50,351 bases of DNA from an uncultured Bacilli bacterium (GTDB taxonomy: Bacteria; Bacillota_I; Bacilli_A; RF39; UBA660): contig CALVUM010000083.1 of assembly GCA_944363605.1 (NCBI GenBank), forward strand, positions 1-50,351. Direction: 5' to 3'. Each line of letters starts with the position of its first letter. The first letter of the stretch is position 1. The notes under the pieces are model-generated. The model was not told the DNA's origin. It ran no database searches and was given only the letters and a program-made list of their open reading frames with translations. A program made the position numbers and the translations under genes. This document shows positions 35,568-44,465 of the stretch, piece by piece.

Positions 35568-35999
35568 ATGAAAAAAGTATTACTTAGCATTTTTATCTGT
35601 GTATTAATAATAACTGGATGTACAAATAAATTCTCTAAAAAAGAAGAAAGAATATATGGCCTTGAAGGAGTAACTTTATCATTAAATAGTTTTAGTAATA
35701 CAGAGGCTTCCTTAACTTTAAAAAATGAAAGTGAACATACTTTATATTATGGTGAAGAATATTTTATTCAAGAAAATCAAAACAATGAGTGGATAGATTT
35801 AGAACTTTTAAATGAAAACATAGTCCATCCTATTTTACATATATTAAAACCGAATAATGATTTTGCTATAAACATGAAATGGGAGCAGGTTTATGGCACT
35901 TTAAAAAACGGAAAGTATCGATTGGTAAAATCGGTTGCTTTAGATGAAAAATTAAAAGAAAACTACTATATTACTTGTGAATTTGAAATTGCTGAATAA
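35568..35999 (+). CDS. Lipoprotein with Ig-like domain
   Basis: A 143-residue lipoprotein: signal with lipobox LIITGC (Cys18), then one Ig-like domain of the type found in Big_14-like proteins (LSLNSFSNTEASLTLKNESE, YYGEEYFIQEN, YGTLKNGKYRLVKS). Anchored outside the membrane. Ribosome-binding site AAAGGAAAAGAG. Function unknown; related domains occur in proteins acting at the cell wall. Confidence 0.75.
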   Translation: MKKVLLSIFICVLIITGCTNKFSKKEERIYGLEGVTLSLNSFSNTEASLTLKNESEHTLYYGEEYFIQENQNNEWIDLELLNENIVHPILHILKPNNDFAINMKWEQVYGTLKNGKYRLVKSVALDEKLKENYYITCEFEIAE

Positions 36000-36068
36000 T
36001 TTTTAAATATAAATAGGCAAGAGTACTTTATTTTAATTAACGTATTTGACAATTTTTTACTAAAGATA

Positions 36069-36097
36069 TTGAAACCTCATTCAATATTTGATAAAAT
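36069..36097 (+). promoter_or_regulatory. Promoter of 6S RNA
   Basis: TTGAAA, 17-base spacer, TAAAAT at 36092-36097. Predicted start near 36104, exactly where the closing stem of the RNA begins. Confidence 0.7.
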
Positions 36098-36103
36098 GAA
36101 ATT

Positions 36104-36274
36104 ACCAAAGGTAAGTTAGTTTATAAAACCGACTATGGTGATGATTGGGAATCAGAACTCTACATGGTGTAGAAAACTAATCCATTAAGTGAATTAGGCT
36201 CCTAAAATGTAGATGAGATGCCCCCCTCTCGAGTGAGCGGGATTTTATCACACTTGCTTACATTTGGTTTTTTT
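36104..36274 (+). ncRNA. ssrS: 6S RNA (candidate)
   Basis: About 170 nt between a promoter and a T7 tract. The ends pair: CCAAA (36105-36109) with TTTGG (36263-36267), GTAAG with CTTAC, then ATAAAA with TTTTAT, and CC with GG. The middle forms a long imperfect hairpin (CTACAT with ATGTAG, CTAAT with ATTAG). Long-rod architecture, length and terminal pairing fit 6S RNA, which binds housekeeping RNA polymerase. The tcdA (yrvM) gene follows and rarA is close, matching the 6S RNA neighbourhood in Bacilli. I have not run a covariance model. Confidence 0.7.
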
Positions 36275-36288
36275 GTGGAGTGAAAAAT

Positions 36289-36948
36289 ATGAATGAAAGA
36301 ACGATTGATTTATTAGGAGAAGAAAAATTTTTAAGAATTCAAAATTGTCATATCTTGCTTATTGGTTTAGGTGGAGTTGGGGGATATGCTTTTGAAGCTT
36401 TAATTCGCAGTGGAATAAAAAATATTACCATAGTTGATTTTGATACTTTTGAAGTAAGTAATTTAAACCGTCAAATTTATGCTCTTCAAAAAACTCTTGG
36501 TAAAAATAAATGTGAGATGGCTTTTTTTAGGGCACGAGAGATTAATCCTAATGTAAGTATTCAAATTTGGAATCAACGACTTACTAAGGAACAGATAACA
36601 AGCGAGTTTTTAGCTCCTTTTGATTATGTTATTGATGCGTGTGATGATGTGATGGTAAAAAGAGCATTATTTCTACAATGTGCTTTTGAGAAGAAAAAAC
36701 TTATTTCTTGTATGGGTACTGCAAATCGTACTCATCCAGAATTTTTAGAAATTACTACTCTTGATAAAACATATAATGATCCGTTAGCTAAAAAGATTCG
36801 CAATTCTTTTAAAAGTTCTTCTGTTTTAAAAACTAAGGTTGTATGGAGTAGGGAAAGACCTGTTAAACAAAAAAAATTAGGAACGATTTGTTCTGTTCCT
36901 ATGAGTGCAGGTAGCTTACTTGCTTCTTTTGTCATCAATGATCTTTAA
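36289..36948 (+). CDS. tcdA: tRNA threonylcarbamoyladenosine dehydratase (TcdA/YrvM)
   Basis: A 219-residue E1-like (ThiF-fold) enzyme that cyclises t6A at position 37 of tRNAs. The nucleotide site is LLIGLGGVGGYAFEAL, followed by IVDFDTFEVSNLNRQ and DACDDVMVK. ICSVPMSAGSLLASF near the end matches the family. Start ATG 36289 with GGAG upstream. It begins 14 bases after the 6S RNA terminator, so read-through may express it. The stop is one base from the convergent gpsA stop. Confidence 0.92.
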   Translation: MNERTIDLLGEEKFLRIQNCHILLIGLGGVGGYAFEALIRSGIKNITIVDFDTFEVSNLNRQIYALQKTLGKNKCEMAFFRAREINPNVSIQIWNQRLTKEQITSEFLAPFDYVIDACDDVMVKRALFLQCAFEKKKLISCMGTANRTHPEFLEITTLDKTYNDPLAKKIRNSFKSSSVLKTKVVWSRERPVKQKKLGTICSVPMSAGSLLASFVINDL

Positions 36949-36949
36949 T

Positions 36950-37876
36950 TTATTTTTCGTATGTTTGTTTATATATACTATAAAGGAGAGGAAATTTTTC
37001 CTTCTTTTTTATTAAAGAATTGATGCTTTTTAAGCCAATGTATCCTTCCACGGTATTTTGTTTTAAAAATATAGATGCTTCTTTTTTGGTTTTTATTAAT
37101 AAGCGACCATAAGAGAAGTTTCTAGAGCTCATAGAAGAGCCAGTTAGAAAAAAGTCTCCTAAAGTTCCTGCATAAATATTTTCACTAGGATAATCTAATA
37201 CATAATATAAAATTTGGATATATTCTTTATAACATTCCGTTAAATAAGAAAAAATAGTTGAGGAAAATGGACTTTTTGCGTAGGCCATTCCTGCTCCAAT
37301 GGCATAAATGTTTTTTAAAACACTTCCGAGTTCTAATGCTCTTTCTTCTTTCGTTCTTTCTAAATGAATTCTTTTTGGAACAAGTGAAACAAAGAGATCA
37401 AAGACGCTTTTTTCTTTGGTTGCTACAGTTATAAATACTTCGGCGCCTAAAATTAGATCAGCTGCTAGATTTGGACCAGCAAAAAAAGCTGTTTTATGGG
37501 TGTTTAAGGCATTTTTGATATATTTGCTATAGAAGTATGGCTTTTCGTCTAATAATCCTTTAGAACCTATAAAAATAGGTATAGAAGACTTATAATATTT
37601 TTTGATTTGTAATATTGTATCTTTTATATATGGACTTGCCACAAGTAAGAAAATAGCTTTTGTGTCTTTTAAAGCTTCTTCAATGTTTGTGGTAACAAAG
37701 ACGTTTTTAGGTTTTTCTAAATTTTTCCCATCGAAATATAGTTTATTTTCTTGATGGGCTTTTTTTTCAAATGTTTCATCAGGTGTCCATATAGTAATTT
37801 GATGATTTTTATTTTTTGAAAGCAGATTAGCAATAGCAAGACTAAAAACGCCACTTCCAAAACAAGTTATTTTCAT
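36950..37876 (-). CDS. gpsA: NAD(P)H-dependent glycerol-3-phosphate dehydrogenase
   Basis: A 308-residue GpsA that reduces dihydroxyacetone phosphate to glycerol 3-phosphate for lipid synthesis. Dinucleotide motif GSGVFSLAIA (7-16). The catalytic-lysine segment is SVLKNIYAIGAG, and GTLGDFFLTGSSMSSRNFSYG is the C-terminal substrate region. A diverged member (the usual GAGSWGTALA is GSGVFSLAIA). ATGA overlap with rarA upstream on the minus strand, so the two share a transcript. Confidence 0.9.
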   Translation of the reverse strand: MKITCFGSGVFSLAIANLLSKNKNHQITIWTPDETFEKKAHQENKLYFDGKNLEKPKNVFVTTNIEEALKDTKAIFLLVASPYIKDTILQIKKYYKSSIPIFIGSKGLLDEKPYFYSKYIKNALNTHKTAFFAGPNLAADLILGAEVFITVATKEKSVFDLFVSLVPKRIHLERTKEERALELGSVLKNIYAIGAGMAYAKSPFSSTIFSYLTECYKEYIQILYYVLDYPSENIYAGTLGDFFLTGSSMSSRNFSYGRLLIKTKKEASIFLKQNTVEGYIGLKSINSLIKKKEKFPLLYSIYKQTYEK

Positions 37877-39072
37877 TTTTCACCTCGCATTTCTTTCCAT
37901 AGTTTATTTAAATTATCTTCATATTTATTTTTTTTCGGATGGTAATATTTTTTCCCATGTAAGTTTTTAGGTAAATATTCTTGTTTCACGTAAGAATTAG
38001 GAAAATTGTGCGGATATAAGTAAGTTTTTGATGTTGTTTTAATATGATCCGGAACATTTCCTGTGCTTCCTTTATGTATATCATTTAATGCTTCGTCTAA
38101 AGCTATGTGTGCACTATTAGACTTTGGAGATAAAGCCATTTCTGTTACCATTGTTCCCAATGGAATTCTTGCTTCTGGAAGGCCTACTAACTCACTTGCA
38201 TGAATTGCCGCCATGACTTTTGGACCGATAGAAGGGTTCGCGAGTCCTATATCTTCATAAGCAATTACACTCATCCGTCTATAAATACTATCTAAATCTC
38301 CAGCTTCAATAAGTCTTGCTAGATAATGCAAGGAAGCATCAACATCACTACCACGAATCGATTTTTGAAATGCAGATAGAACATCGTAATGTCCATCTTC
38401 GTTTTTGTCATGGAAAAAAACCGGTTTGGCTTGAATATTTTTTAATAATTCCAAAGTAATTTTTTTATCTGAAGAAGCATAGTAGGCTGTTTCTAATAAA
38501 TTTAAAGCACTTCGAACATCACCACTAGATACTGTTGCAATAAACCTTAAACTTTCTTCATCAATCTTAATTTCTGGCAAGTATTCTAAAGCTCTTTGTA
38601 ATCCTAAAACGATGTTTTCAATGGTTAATTCATGGACTTCAAAAATTTGGACACGACTCCTGATTGCTGGATTAATCTTATGATAAGGATTTGAAGTTGT
38701 TAAACCTATTAATATTAAAAGACCTGATTCAATGTGAGGAAGCAAAATATCTTGTTTATCTTTGTTCATTCTGTGAATTTCATCAATGATTAAAATCATC
38801 TCGCCATTCATTTTGGCTTCTTCAATCGCAATATCAAAGTCTTGTTTATTATTAATTGTTGCATTTAAAAATCGATGAGGCATTTTTATTTCATTCACCA
38901 AGGCATTAGCTATCGAAGTTTTTCCTGTTCCTGGCTTTCCGTAAAAAATCATTGAACATAAATGATTATTTTTTACTAAGTTAGTTAATATTTTTCCTTC
39001 ACCAATCAAATGTTCTTGACCTAATATATCCGAAAGTTTTTTAGGACGCATTTTATTTGCTAAATTTTCCAT
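37873..39072 (-). CDS. rarA: Replication-associated recombination protein A (RarA/MgsA)
   Basis: A 399-residue AAA+ ATPase of the clamp-loader type that acts at stalled replication forks. Walker A GKPGTGKT at 45-52; Walker B LIIDEIHRM; sensor GLTTSNPYHKI. The C-terminal MgsA domain has DIGLANPSI and LDEALNDI. Start set at 39072 because AAGGTGA precedes it; the ATG at 39087 lies upstream of that site. In many Bacilli this gene is near 6S RNA and yrvM, as here. Confidence 0.96.
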   Translation of the reverse strand: MENLANKMRPKKLSDILGQEHLIGEGKILTNLVKNNHLCSMIFYGKPGTGKTSIANALVNEIKMPHRFLNATINNKQDFDIAIEEAKMNGEMILIIDEIHRMNKDKQDILLPHIESGLLILIGLTTSNPYHKINPAIRSRVQIFEVHELTIENIVLGLQRALEYLPEIKIDEESLRFIATVSSGDVRSALNLLETAYYASSDKKITLELLKNIQAKPVFFHDKNEDGHYDVLSAFQKSIRGSDVDASLHYLARLIEAGDLDSIYRRMSVIAYEDIGLANPSIGPKVMAAIHASELVGLPEARIPLGTMVTEMALSPKSNSAHIALDEALNDIHKGSTGNVPDHIKTTSKTYLYPHNFPNSYVKQEYLPKNLHGKKYYHPKKNKYEDNLNKLWKEMRGEK

Positions 39073-39089
39073 ATTTTTCACCTTCATTC

Positions 39090-39118
39090 ATTATAACAAA
39101 CTATCGTTTGACAATCAA
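39090..39118 (-). promoter_or_regulatory. Promoter of rarA-gpsA
   Basis: Minus strand TTGATT, 17-base spacer, TATAAT (39095-39090). Overlaps the xerD promoter by 11 bases. Confidence 0.65.
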
Positions 39119-39136
39119 ACAAATATTTTCTATACT
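39108..39136 (+). promoter_or_regulatory. Promoter of xerD
   Basis: TTGACA at 39108-39113, 17-base spacer, TATACT at 39131-39136. The -35 elements of the two divergent promoters abut, so RNA polymerase may occupy only one at a time. Confidence 0.7.
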
Positions 39137-39151
39137 TAGTTTGTGATAATT

Positions 39152-40048
39152 ATGAAAGAATATCCTTTAAAAGAACCTATTCAAAAGTATTTGCATTCTT
39201 TACAATACGAAAGAAAACTTAGCAAAAATACTATTAATTCTTATGAAGAAAATTTGTATCTTTTTCAAACTTTTTTGAAACAAAAAGATCTTTTTCAAGT
39301 TACAAAAGAGGACATTTTAGCTTTTTTAAAGCAGGAAAATCAAAAGGCGGTAACTACAAAAGCTCATTATTTTACGGTAATTCAAAATTTCTATCTCTTT
39401 TGTATTGAAGAAGGGCTTACTAAAGAAAATCCTTGTGAAACAATTCACATGCCAAAGATTCCTGAGAAGCTTCCTAATTATCTAACTTATGAAGAGGTTG
39501 ACAGACTTCTTAATATGCCATTATATACTCCTTATGACTACCGAACAAAAGCTATGCTAGAGCTTTTATATGCGACAGGTATGCGAGTTAGCGAACTTCT
39601 TTCTTTACGTTTTACTAATATAGATTTAGAAAATTATTTAGTTCGTGTCGAAGGGAAGGGGAGTAAAGAGCGAATTATCCCTTTTAATGAAACTAGTAAA
39701 GAATATTTAGAAAAATACATTTATACGTATCGACCTTTACTTATTAAAAAAGGCAAAAATTATGATGAGATTTTTTTAAATAATCGCGGGACACCACTCT
39801 CAAGACAGGGATTGTTTAAACTTCTAAAAATATTGTGTCAAAAAGCTTCTATTACAAAAAATGTAAGTCCTCATATTTTAAGACATTCCTTTGCTACTCA
39901 TTTATTAGATGCAGGAGCTGATCTGCGGGTTATTCAAGAATTTTTAGGTCATGAAAATATTAGTACTACCCAGATTTATACACATGTTTCTAAAGAACAC
40001 GTGAAAAAAGAATATCTTGAAGCGCATCCACGTAGTAAAAAAGAATGA
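39152..40048 (+). CDS. xerD: Tyrosine recombinase XerD
   Basis: A 298-residue site-specific recombinase, the normal XerD length. An N-terminal SAM-like DNA-binding domain (about 1-95) is followed by a catalytic domain with Arg in YATGMRVSELLSL, HILRHSFATHLL (His-x-x-Arg), GHENISTTQIYTHV (His and the nucleophile Tyr). It resolves chromosome dimers at dif. Start ATG 39152 with GTGAT upstream; the GTG at 39143 is an alternative. As a core gene it is not by itself evidence of a mobile element. Confidence 0.93.
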   Translation: MKEYPLKEPIQKYLHSLQYERKLSKNTINSYEENLYLFQTFLKQKDLFQVTKEDILAFLKQENQKAVTTKAHYFTVIQNFYLFCIEEGLTKENPCETIHMPKIPEKLPNYLTYEEVDRLLNMPLYTPYDYRTKAMLELLYATGMRVSELLSLRFTNIDLENYLVRVEGKGSKERIIPFNETSKEYLEKYIYTYRPLLIKKGKNYDEIFLNNRGTPLSRQGLFKLLKILCQKASITKNVSPHILRHSFATHLLDAGADLRVIQEFLGHENISTTQIYTHVSKEHVKKEYLEAHPRSKKE

Positions 40049-40071
40049 TAAAACATCATCATTCTTTTTTT
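40042..40071 (+). terminator. Terminator of xerD
   Basis: AGAATGAT, 8-base loop, ATCATTCT, then a T-run; overlaps the stop codon. Confidence 0.8.
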
Positions 40072-40073
40072 AA

Positions 40074-40178
40074 TTAACAATTCTTACGTTCTTCTCTACG
40101 TTGTTCTTCTTTTCTAGAATTTTGTCTGTTTTCATTTTTTCTAGAACGATTTTGTTTTTGTTTATTATTTTTTTTCAT
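40074..40178 (-). CDS. Small basic Asn/Gln/Arg-rich protein (34 residues)
   Basis: ATG 40178 with a strong GGGAGG site about 8 bases upstream, reading MKKNNKQKQNRSRKNENRQN and ending ERKNC. Almost all residues are charged or amide. It is convergent with xerD and shares its terminator region. No family recognised. A nucleic-acid or spore-core small protein is possible, but there is no motif to prove it. Confidence 0.5.
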   Translation of the reverse strand: MKKNNKQKQNRSRKNENRQNSRKEEQRREERKNC

Positions 40179-40246
40179 TTCAATTTACCTCCCACTAGTA
40201 TTATGGTTGGTGTTCATTTTTTCATACAAAGAAAATTTTATTTTAT

Positions 40247-40275
40247 TTGCCAATGTTTGGTATTTCAGGTAAAAT
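40247..40275 (+). promoter_or_regulatory. Promoter of the 348-residue protein
   Basis: TTGCCA, 17-base spacer, TAAAAT at 40270-40275, then AGGTGAT before the ATG at 40295. Confidence 0.65.
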
Positions 40276-40294
40276 AGAATTTAGGTGATTAGGA

Positions 40295-41341
40295 ATGAAA
40301 AAGTATTATGTAATGGGTGCTAAAAATAAGGTTGCGCATATTTTGCGAGTTCCAATTATTAAAGAAGAAGAAATATTTCTTGAGCAAGCATTTTCAGACA
40401 TTACGTTTATTGATGCACTTTTTACTTTACATTTAACAAAAAGCGAAATTACTTCTTTATTACAAGAATATAATCCTTCTTTTTTTAAAAATTTTGGTGA
40501 CAAAGACATGGATTTATTTATTGTTCGAGTTAGTTTTAACGAGAGAAAAAAAACATATGCGGTTCGTTTTTATGATCTTTTATATAAGCAATCTTCTTTA
40601 AGAGTAGCTCCAAAAATTGAAAGAGGTATAGAAGAAGCCGCAATAGAAAGAATGAAATGCATACAAAATAAGCAAAAGATTCAATTGCAATTAGATAATA
40701 AATTAAAAAGTTTTCTTTATCTTTTGCTTTCGTATACAACAGGTTCTCCTAGCACAAAAAAATTCCTATTACGTCCAGAAAGTATAGTAGATAAAGAAAT
40801 CAAAAAAAATCTTTATAATTACTATAAAAGTACTGATTATTTAGTTTATCATAAACTGGAAACGGAGATGCGTTCTTATAAAAATTTACGAGGTTTTTGT
40901 TTGGAATTTTTACAATCTAATTCTTTAAAACCAATAAATTTTAAAGAATTAAATTCAGAACGTAAGCACTATCTTTATCCAAGTGAATTATTTGATTATT
41001 CTCATGATTTTGTTTTATCTCTTGATGAAATCAATCTCATTCCTAAAAATTATGTACCACCAGTCTCTAAAGAAGAAGAAATAGTGGCTTTTGAAACAAA
41101 AGTATTAAATTATATTCTTCACGAACCTTTTTCAAATGCGGAAATGCAAGATTATTATGAACAAGGCGGAATATCAGCAATATTTGAAAATATGGATGCA
41201 AATGATATTTATGGATTTTTAACTGATGAAGATAAAGTAAAACTTGGTTTATTATCTATAAAAAAATATATGGAACTTAATTGGTCTAAAATTTTTCAAT
41301 ATTTACAAAGCAATAACAAAAGCCAAAAAAGAAAAAGCTAA
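40295..41341 (+). CDS. Unknown protein, 348 residues
   Basis: A soluble protein without signal peptide or membrane segment. I do not recognise it. The first 110 residues look alpha/beta (KYYVMGAKNKVAHILRVPII, TFIDALFTLHLTK, FIVRVSFNERKKTYAVRFYD); the rest is mainly helical with many Lys, Tyr and Glu residues, ending basic (QSNNKSQKRKS). It has its own promoter and a clear AGGTGAT site. Base composition is like the neighbours. A truncated ABC-transporter gene converges on it. Confidence 0.55.
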   Translation: MKKYYVMGAKNKVAHILRVPIIKEEEIFLEQAFSDITFIDALFTLHLTKSEITSLLQEYNPSFFKNFGDKDMDLFIVRVSFNERKKTYAVRFYDLLYKQSSLRVAPKIERGIEEAAIERMKCIQNKQKIQLQLDNKLKSFLYLLLSYTTGSPSTKKFLLRPESIVDKEIKKNLYNYYKSTDYLVYHKLETEMRSYKNLRGFCLEFLQSNSLKPINFKELNSERKHYLYPSELFDYSHDFVLSLDEINLIPKNYVPPVSKEEEIVAFETKVLNYILHEPFSNAEMQDYYEQGGISAIFENMDANDIYGFLTDEDKVKLGLLSIKKYMELNWSKIFQYLQSNNKSQKRKS

Positions 41342-41352
41342 AGATGAAACGC

Positions 41353-41658
41353 TTATTTTAATTCCGTTTCATTTTGAAGATTCTTAGAAACACCACAAAA
41401 ATACTTTGCGGTATTCTTTTTAATAACAATAATCTTTATAGTGTTTAAAAACAAAATGGCAAAAACAAGAAAACTACTAAGTAACAATTGGTGAAATTGA
41501 TTATTTGTAAGATAAACAATTTGTTGAGCAGTAAAAATAGGAACAATAATATTAAATAATACTCCAAAACAAGTAGCTATTGTAAAAATTATAAGATATT
41601 TTCTTTCTTTCAAACCAAATTGATAAACTTTTCGCAAATTACCTGTTGTTTCTTTCAT
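41353..41658 (-). pseudogene. N-terminal fragment of an ABC exporter
   Basis: ATG 41658 with AGAGG upstream encodes the first 101 residues of an ABC-transporter transmembrane domain (KVYQFGLKERKYLIIFTIAT, NIIVPIFTAQQIVYL, then a second membrane segment). The rest of the transmembrane domain and the ATPase are missing; the frame stops at 41353 next to an unrelated gene. A deletion remnant. Confidence 0.7.
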
Positions 41659-41763
41659 ATACAAATACCTCTTTTTCTTTTTAATTATATACCAACTTTT
41701 TAATCAATACTAGATTTTTGTCTATTTTTAAAGGAAAAAGCATAAATTTTACTAGGTGATTCT

Positions 41764-42519
41764 ATGACTTTTTTAATGCCTTTACTTATTTCTTCTGTTG
41801 CGGGGCTTTCAACAGTTTTGGGTTCTCTTGTTATCTTTTTTAAATGGAAAAGAGAAAATATTAATAAATTTATAACTTTTTGTTTAAGTCTTTCTTTAAT
41901 CATAATGATCGGTATTTCGATAACTGAACTAATACCAGAAGCAAGCTTTTCTATTTTAACTGAATTTAAACTAGCCAAAGGAATCCTTCTTTCTTTATTT
42001 GTTTTTTTAATTGGGGTTTTTAGTGTTTATTTTCTTAACAAAAAAATAGAGAAGAGTAGTAGTAGCGATTTGGATTTATATCGATTAGGTATTTTATCCA
42101 TGCTTGCTTTAATGCTTCATAATCTTCCTGAAGGAATCGTAACTTTTTTAAGTAGCTATCAAAATATGGAGTTAGGTCTTAAAATCAGTGTAGCGATTAT
42201 GCTTCACAATATTCCAGAAGGAATAAGTATTGCAGTTCCCATATATTATGCGACTGGTAGTAAAAAAGAAGCTGTCAAAAAAACATTTCTATCAGGACTT
42301 GCCGAACCTTTGGGGGCAATCTTAGCTTTCATTTTTTTGAAAAATTTTATTACTGATACAATGATCGGGATAATTTTATTATTTGTAGCCGGTTTAATGA
42401 TTACGTTAGCCATTCATGAACTTTTACCTAAAGCCTTAAATTATCATGAAAATACCTATATAATCTTAGGATTTTTAGTTGGCATTTTCCTTTTACTCAT
42501 TAATCATTTTGTATTTTAA
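41764..42519 (+). CDS. ZIP family metal transporter (ZupT-like)
   Basis: A 251-residue membrane protein with eight hydrophobic segments. The two metal-site helices carry HNLPEGIV and HNIPEGISIA, the ZIP signature, with a third AIHELLPKA. It imports zinc or another divalent metal. Start ATG 41764 with AGGTGAT upstream. Stands alone; no Zur box is evident. Confidence 0.93.
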   Translation: MTFLMPLLISSVAGLSTVLGSLVIFFKWKRENINKFITFCLSLSLIIMIGISITELIPEASFSILTEFKLAKGILLSLFVFLIGVFSVYFLNKKIEKSSSSDLDLYRLGILSMLALMLHNLPEGIVTFLSSYQNMELGLKISVAIMLHNIPEGISIAVPIYYATGSKKEAVKKTFLSGLAEPLGAILAFIFLKNFITDTMIGIILLFVAGLMITLAIHELLPKALNYHENTYIILGFLVGIFLLLINHFVF

Positions 42520-42555
42520 AAAAGTATGATAAAATGATAATAGGGTGTATGACAT

Positions 42556-43579
42556 ATGTGGTTTAAAAGTAGTAGGAGTTTTCCAAAAGAAATAAGTTTA
42601 TTAGAAGAATTTTATGAAAGTTTTAGCAAAATTTTAAATAAAGAGTGGTTCAGATATCACATTATTTACAGATTTTTTATCTATTATGGGATATGGGGAA
42701 GAATTACTCATTACTAAGACTTATCGAAACAGTCAAGAAGTAATCGATATAGCTGGCAATTTTATTCAAAAAAATCAATCACAAATTAAAAAAAGGCTAC
42801 TTTCTCCTAAACAAATCGAAAATCCCATTATTATTTTACCGTATGATAATACGCCAAAAAATCGAAAAGAAGAAAAACTAAACGGAGCTTTATTTGAGTT
42901 TTCTAAAATTCTTATAAAAACGATAGAGTTAATTGATAACTTTAACCTTAAAGAAAAGAAGAATGATTTAGATATCCTCCTTTTAGGGCGTTTTTCATTT
43001 GATTCATCAAGAATTATAAATAATGACTACTTTCGTTTTGATATGAAAAACAGCAAAGTAACATGCAAAAAATACCCAAAATATAAAATTACCTTTATGA
43101 CTGCCCATTCTTCTAAAGGGCTAGGATACTCCAATGTAATAGTTCTTAATGGTAAAAATGATACTTACGGATTTCCTGCTAAAATCGAAGATGATCCGGT
43201 AATGAATTTAGTAATTAAAAGGGATAAAACCTATGATTATGCCGAAGAAAGAAGACTCTTTTATGTGGCCTTAACAAGAACGAAAAACCGTGTATTCTTG
43301 ATTTGTCCAAATACAAATCCATCAGAATTTTTATTAGAAATCAAAAAAGATTATAAAAATGTAGTAACATTAGGCAAAATAAATGAAAAAACAAATTTAG
43401 AAAATAAAATGCTATGTCCAATTTGTGGTTATCCAATGTATTATTCCAAAAAGAAAAATTTAAATAAAAAAATCTATATAGGATGTAGTAACTTTAAGAG
43501 AAACAGGGGTTGTACCAATACGATTAGTCAAAAAGAGTATTATTTAAAAAAAGGATTTACTTTTACTGAAAGAGAATAG
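42556..43579 (+). pseudogene. Broken UvrD-like helicase with C-terminal zinc finger
   Basis: The C-terminal third of a superfamily 1 helicase is readable from about 42648 (GSDITLFTDF, then TKTYRNSQEVIDIAGNF, TAHSSKGLGYSNVIVLNG, RRLFYVALTRTKNRVFLI). It ends in a four-cysteine ribbon (CPICGYPMYY...GCSNF). Upstream, an ATG at 42556 opens about 30 codons that could be the original N-terminus in another frame. Walker A and B are missing, so a large internal deletion with a frame change occurred. The readable open frame with a start is 42686-43579. No activity expected. Confidence 0.7.
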
Positions 43580-43661
43580 AAGAAATATGTTTTATATTTT
43601 ATATACTTGCATAGTTTCTTTTTTTATTGTAGGATTCATTATAAATGAAGGAGAGTAGGGG

Positions 43662-44123
43662 ATGAAAAAGAAAGAAAAGAAAAATCAAAATAATGATAAA
43701 GGAAGAATTTATCAAATTTTGGACTATATTTTTAAAGAATATGATAAAGATTTTAGAAAGACGTTTCAATTTGCTGAGTTTGAAGACTTCATGGCATTAA
43801 ACGAGATTCTTCAAGAACTTAAAGAAACAAATAAAAAATTTATCAAAATTTCTTATGTAAAAAAGCAATTTAAAATATCAAATTCTGCTATCAGATATTT
43901 AAGAAATATTTATGCTGAATTTAACAGATATGACATAGGTTTAAAATGCAATCTTGTATCAATCAGCTTAGCATTTGTTGCAATAATCATTAGTATATTT
44001 TTAACTTATCTAACAAATTATATAGAAAATAAGGTAATAGGGATCATTTTATATTATCTAAGTATCTTTTTTGCATATATAGTCTTTCGGGCTATTATAA
44101 AAGACACATTCAAAGATAATTAA
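43662..44123 (+). CDS. Unknown membrane protein, 153 residues
   Basis: A basic start (KKKEKKNQNNDKG), a helical region of about 80 residues, then two membrane segments (about 95-117 and 124-146). Ribosome-binding site GGAGAG with ATG 43662. No family recognised. It lies next to a helicase remnant in a rearranged stretch. Confidence 0.5.
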   Translation: MKKKEKKNQNNDKGRIYQILDYIFKEYDKDFRKTFQFAEFEDFMALNEILQELKETNKKFIKISYVKKQFKISNSAIRYLRNIYAEFNRYDIGLKCNLVSISLAFVAIIISIFLTYLTNYIENKVIGIILYYLSIFFAYIVFRAIIKDTFKDN

Positions 44124-44465
44124 ATTCGCGGTTTACATAACGTACATTATGCAATATTTAAACTTGGAGAAAATTTTGCTTTGAAATTAAAATAATAATC
44201 TAAATATCTATATTTTTATTTAAAATAAATTATGAATAATTAATTATTAAAATTAGACAGAATATTTAATATCTTGATTATGTTAATTTTAACAAAATCT
44301 ATTTTTTATATATAATTTAGTTTTTTCATAATAAGGTTTATATTATATACTTTTCTAATTTGCTTCGAAATAAAAAAAGATGAATAATTATCCATCTTAA
44401 TTCAAAATACACATATCCCCTATTTGCAATTTTAAAATAAAATAGGGGACTTGTTTACAAAAATA
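44124..44465 (-). other. AT-rich intergenic region with two hairpins
   Basis: No gene seen. At 44377-44398, AAGATG pairs with CATCTT, followed on the minus strand by a T-run (44376-44372): a terminator for the minus-strand regulator. At 44417-44448, CCCCTATTT pairs perfectly with AAATAGGGG around a 14-base AT loop; on the minus strand it comes before the terminator and after the stop. Confidence 0.6.

Noticed and set aside
39152..40048. Tyrosine recombinase as an integrase of a mobile element
   Set aside because: Length and motifs fit housekeeping XerD, and no attachment-site repeats or phage genes adjoin it.
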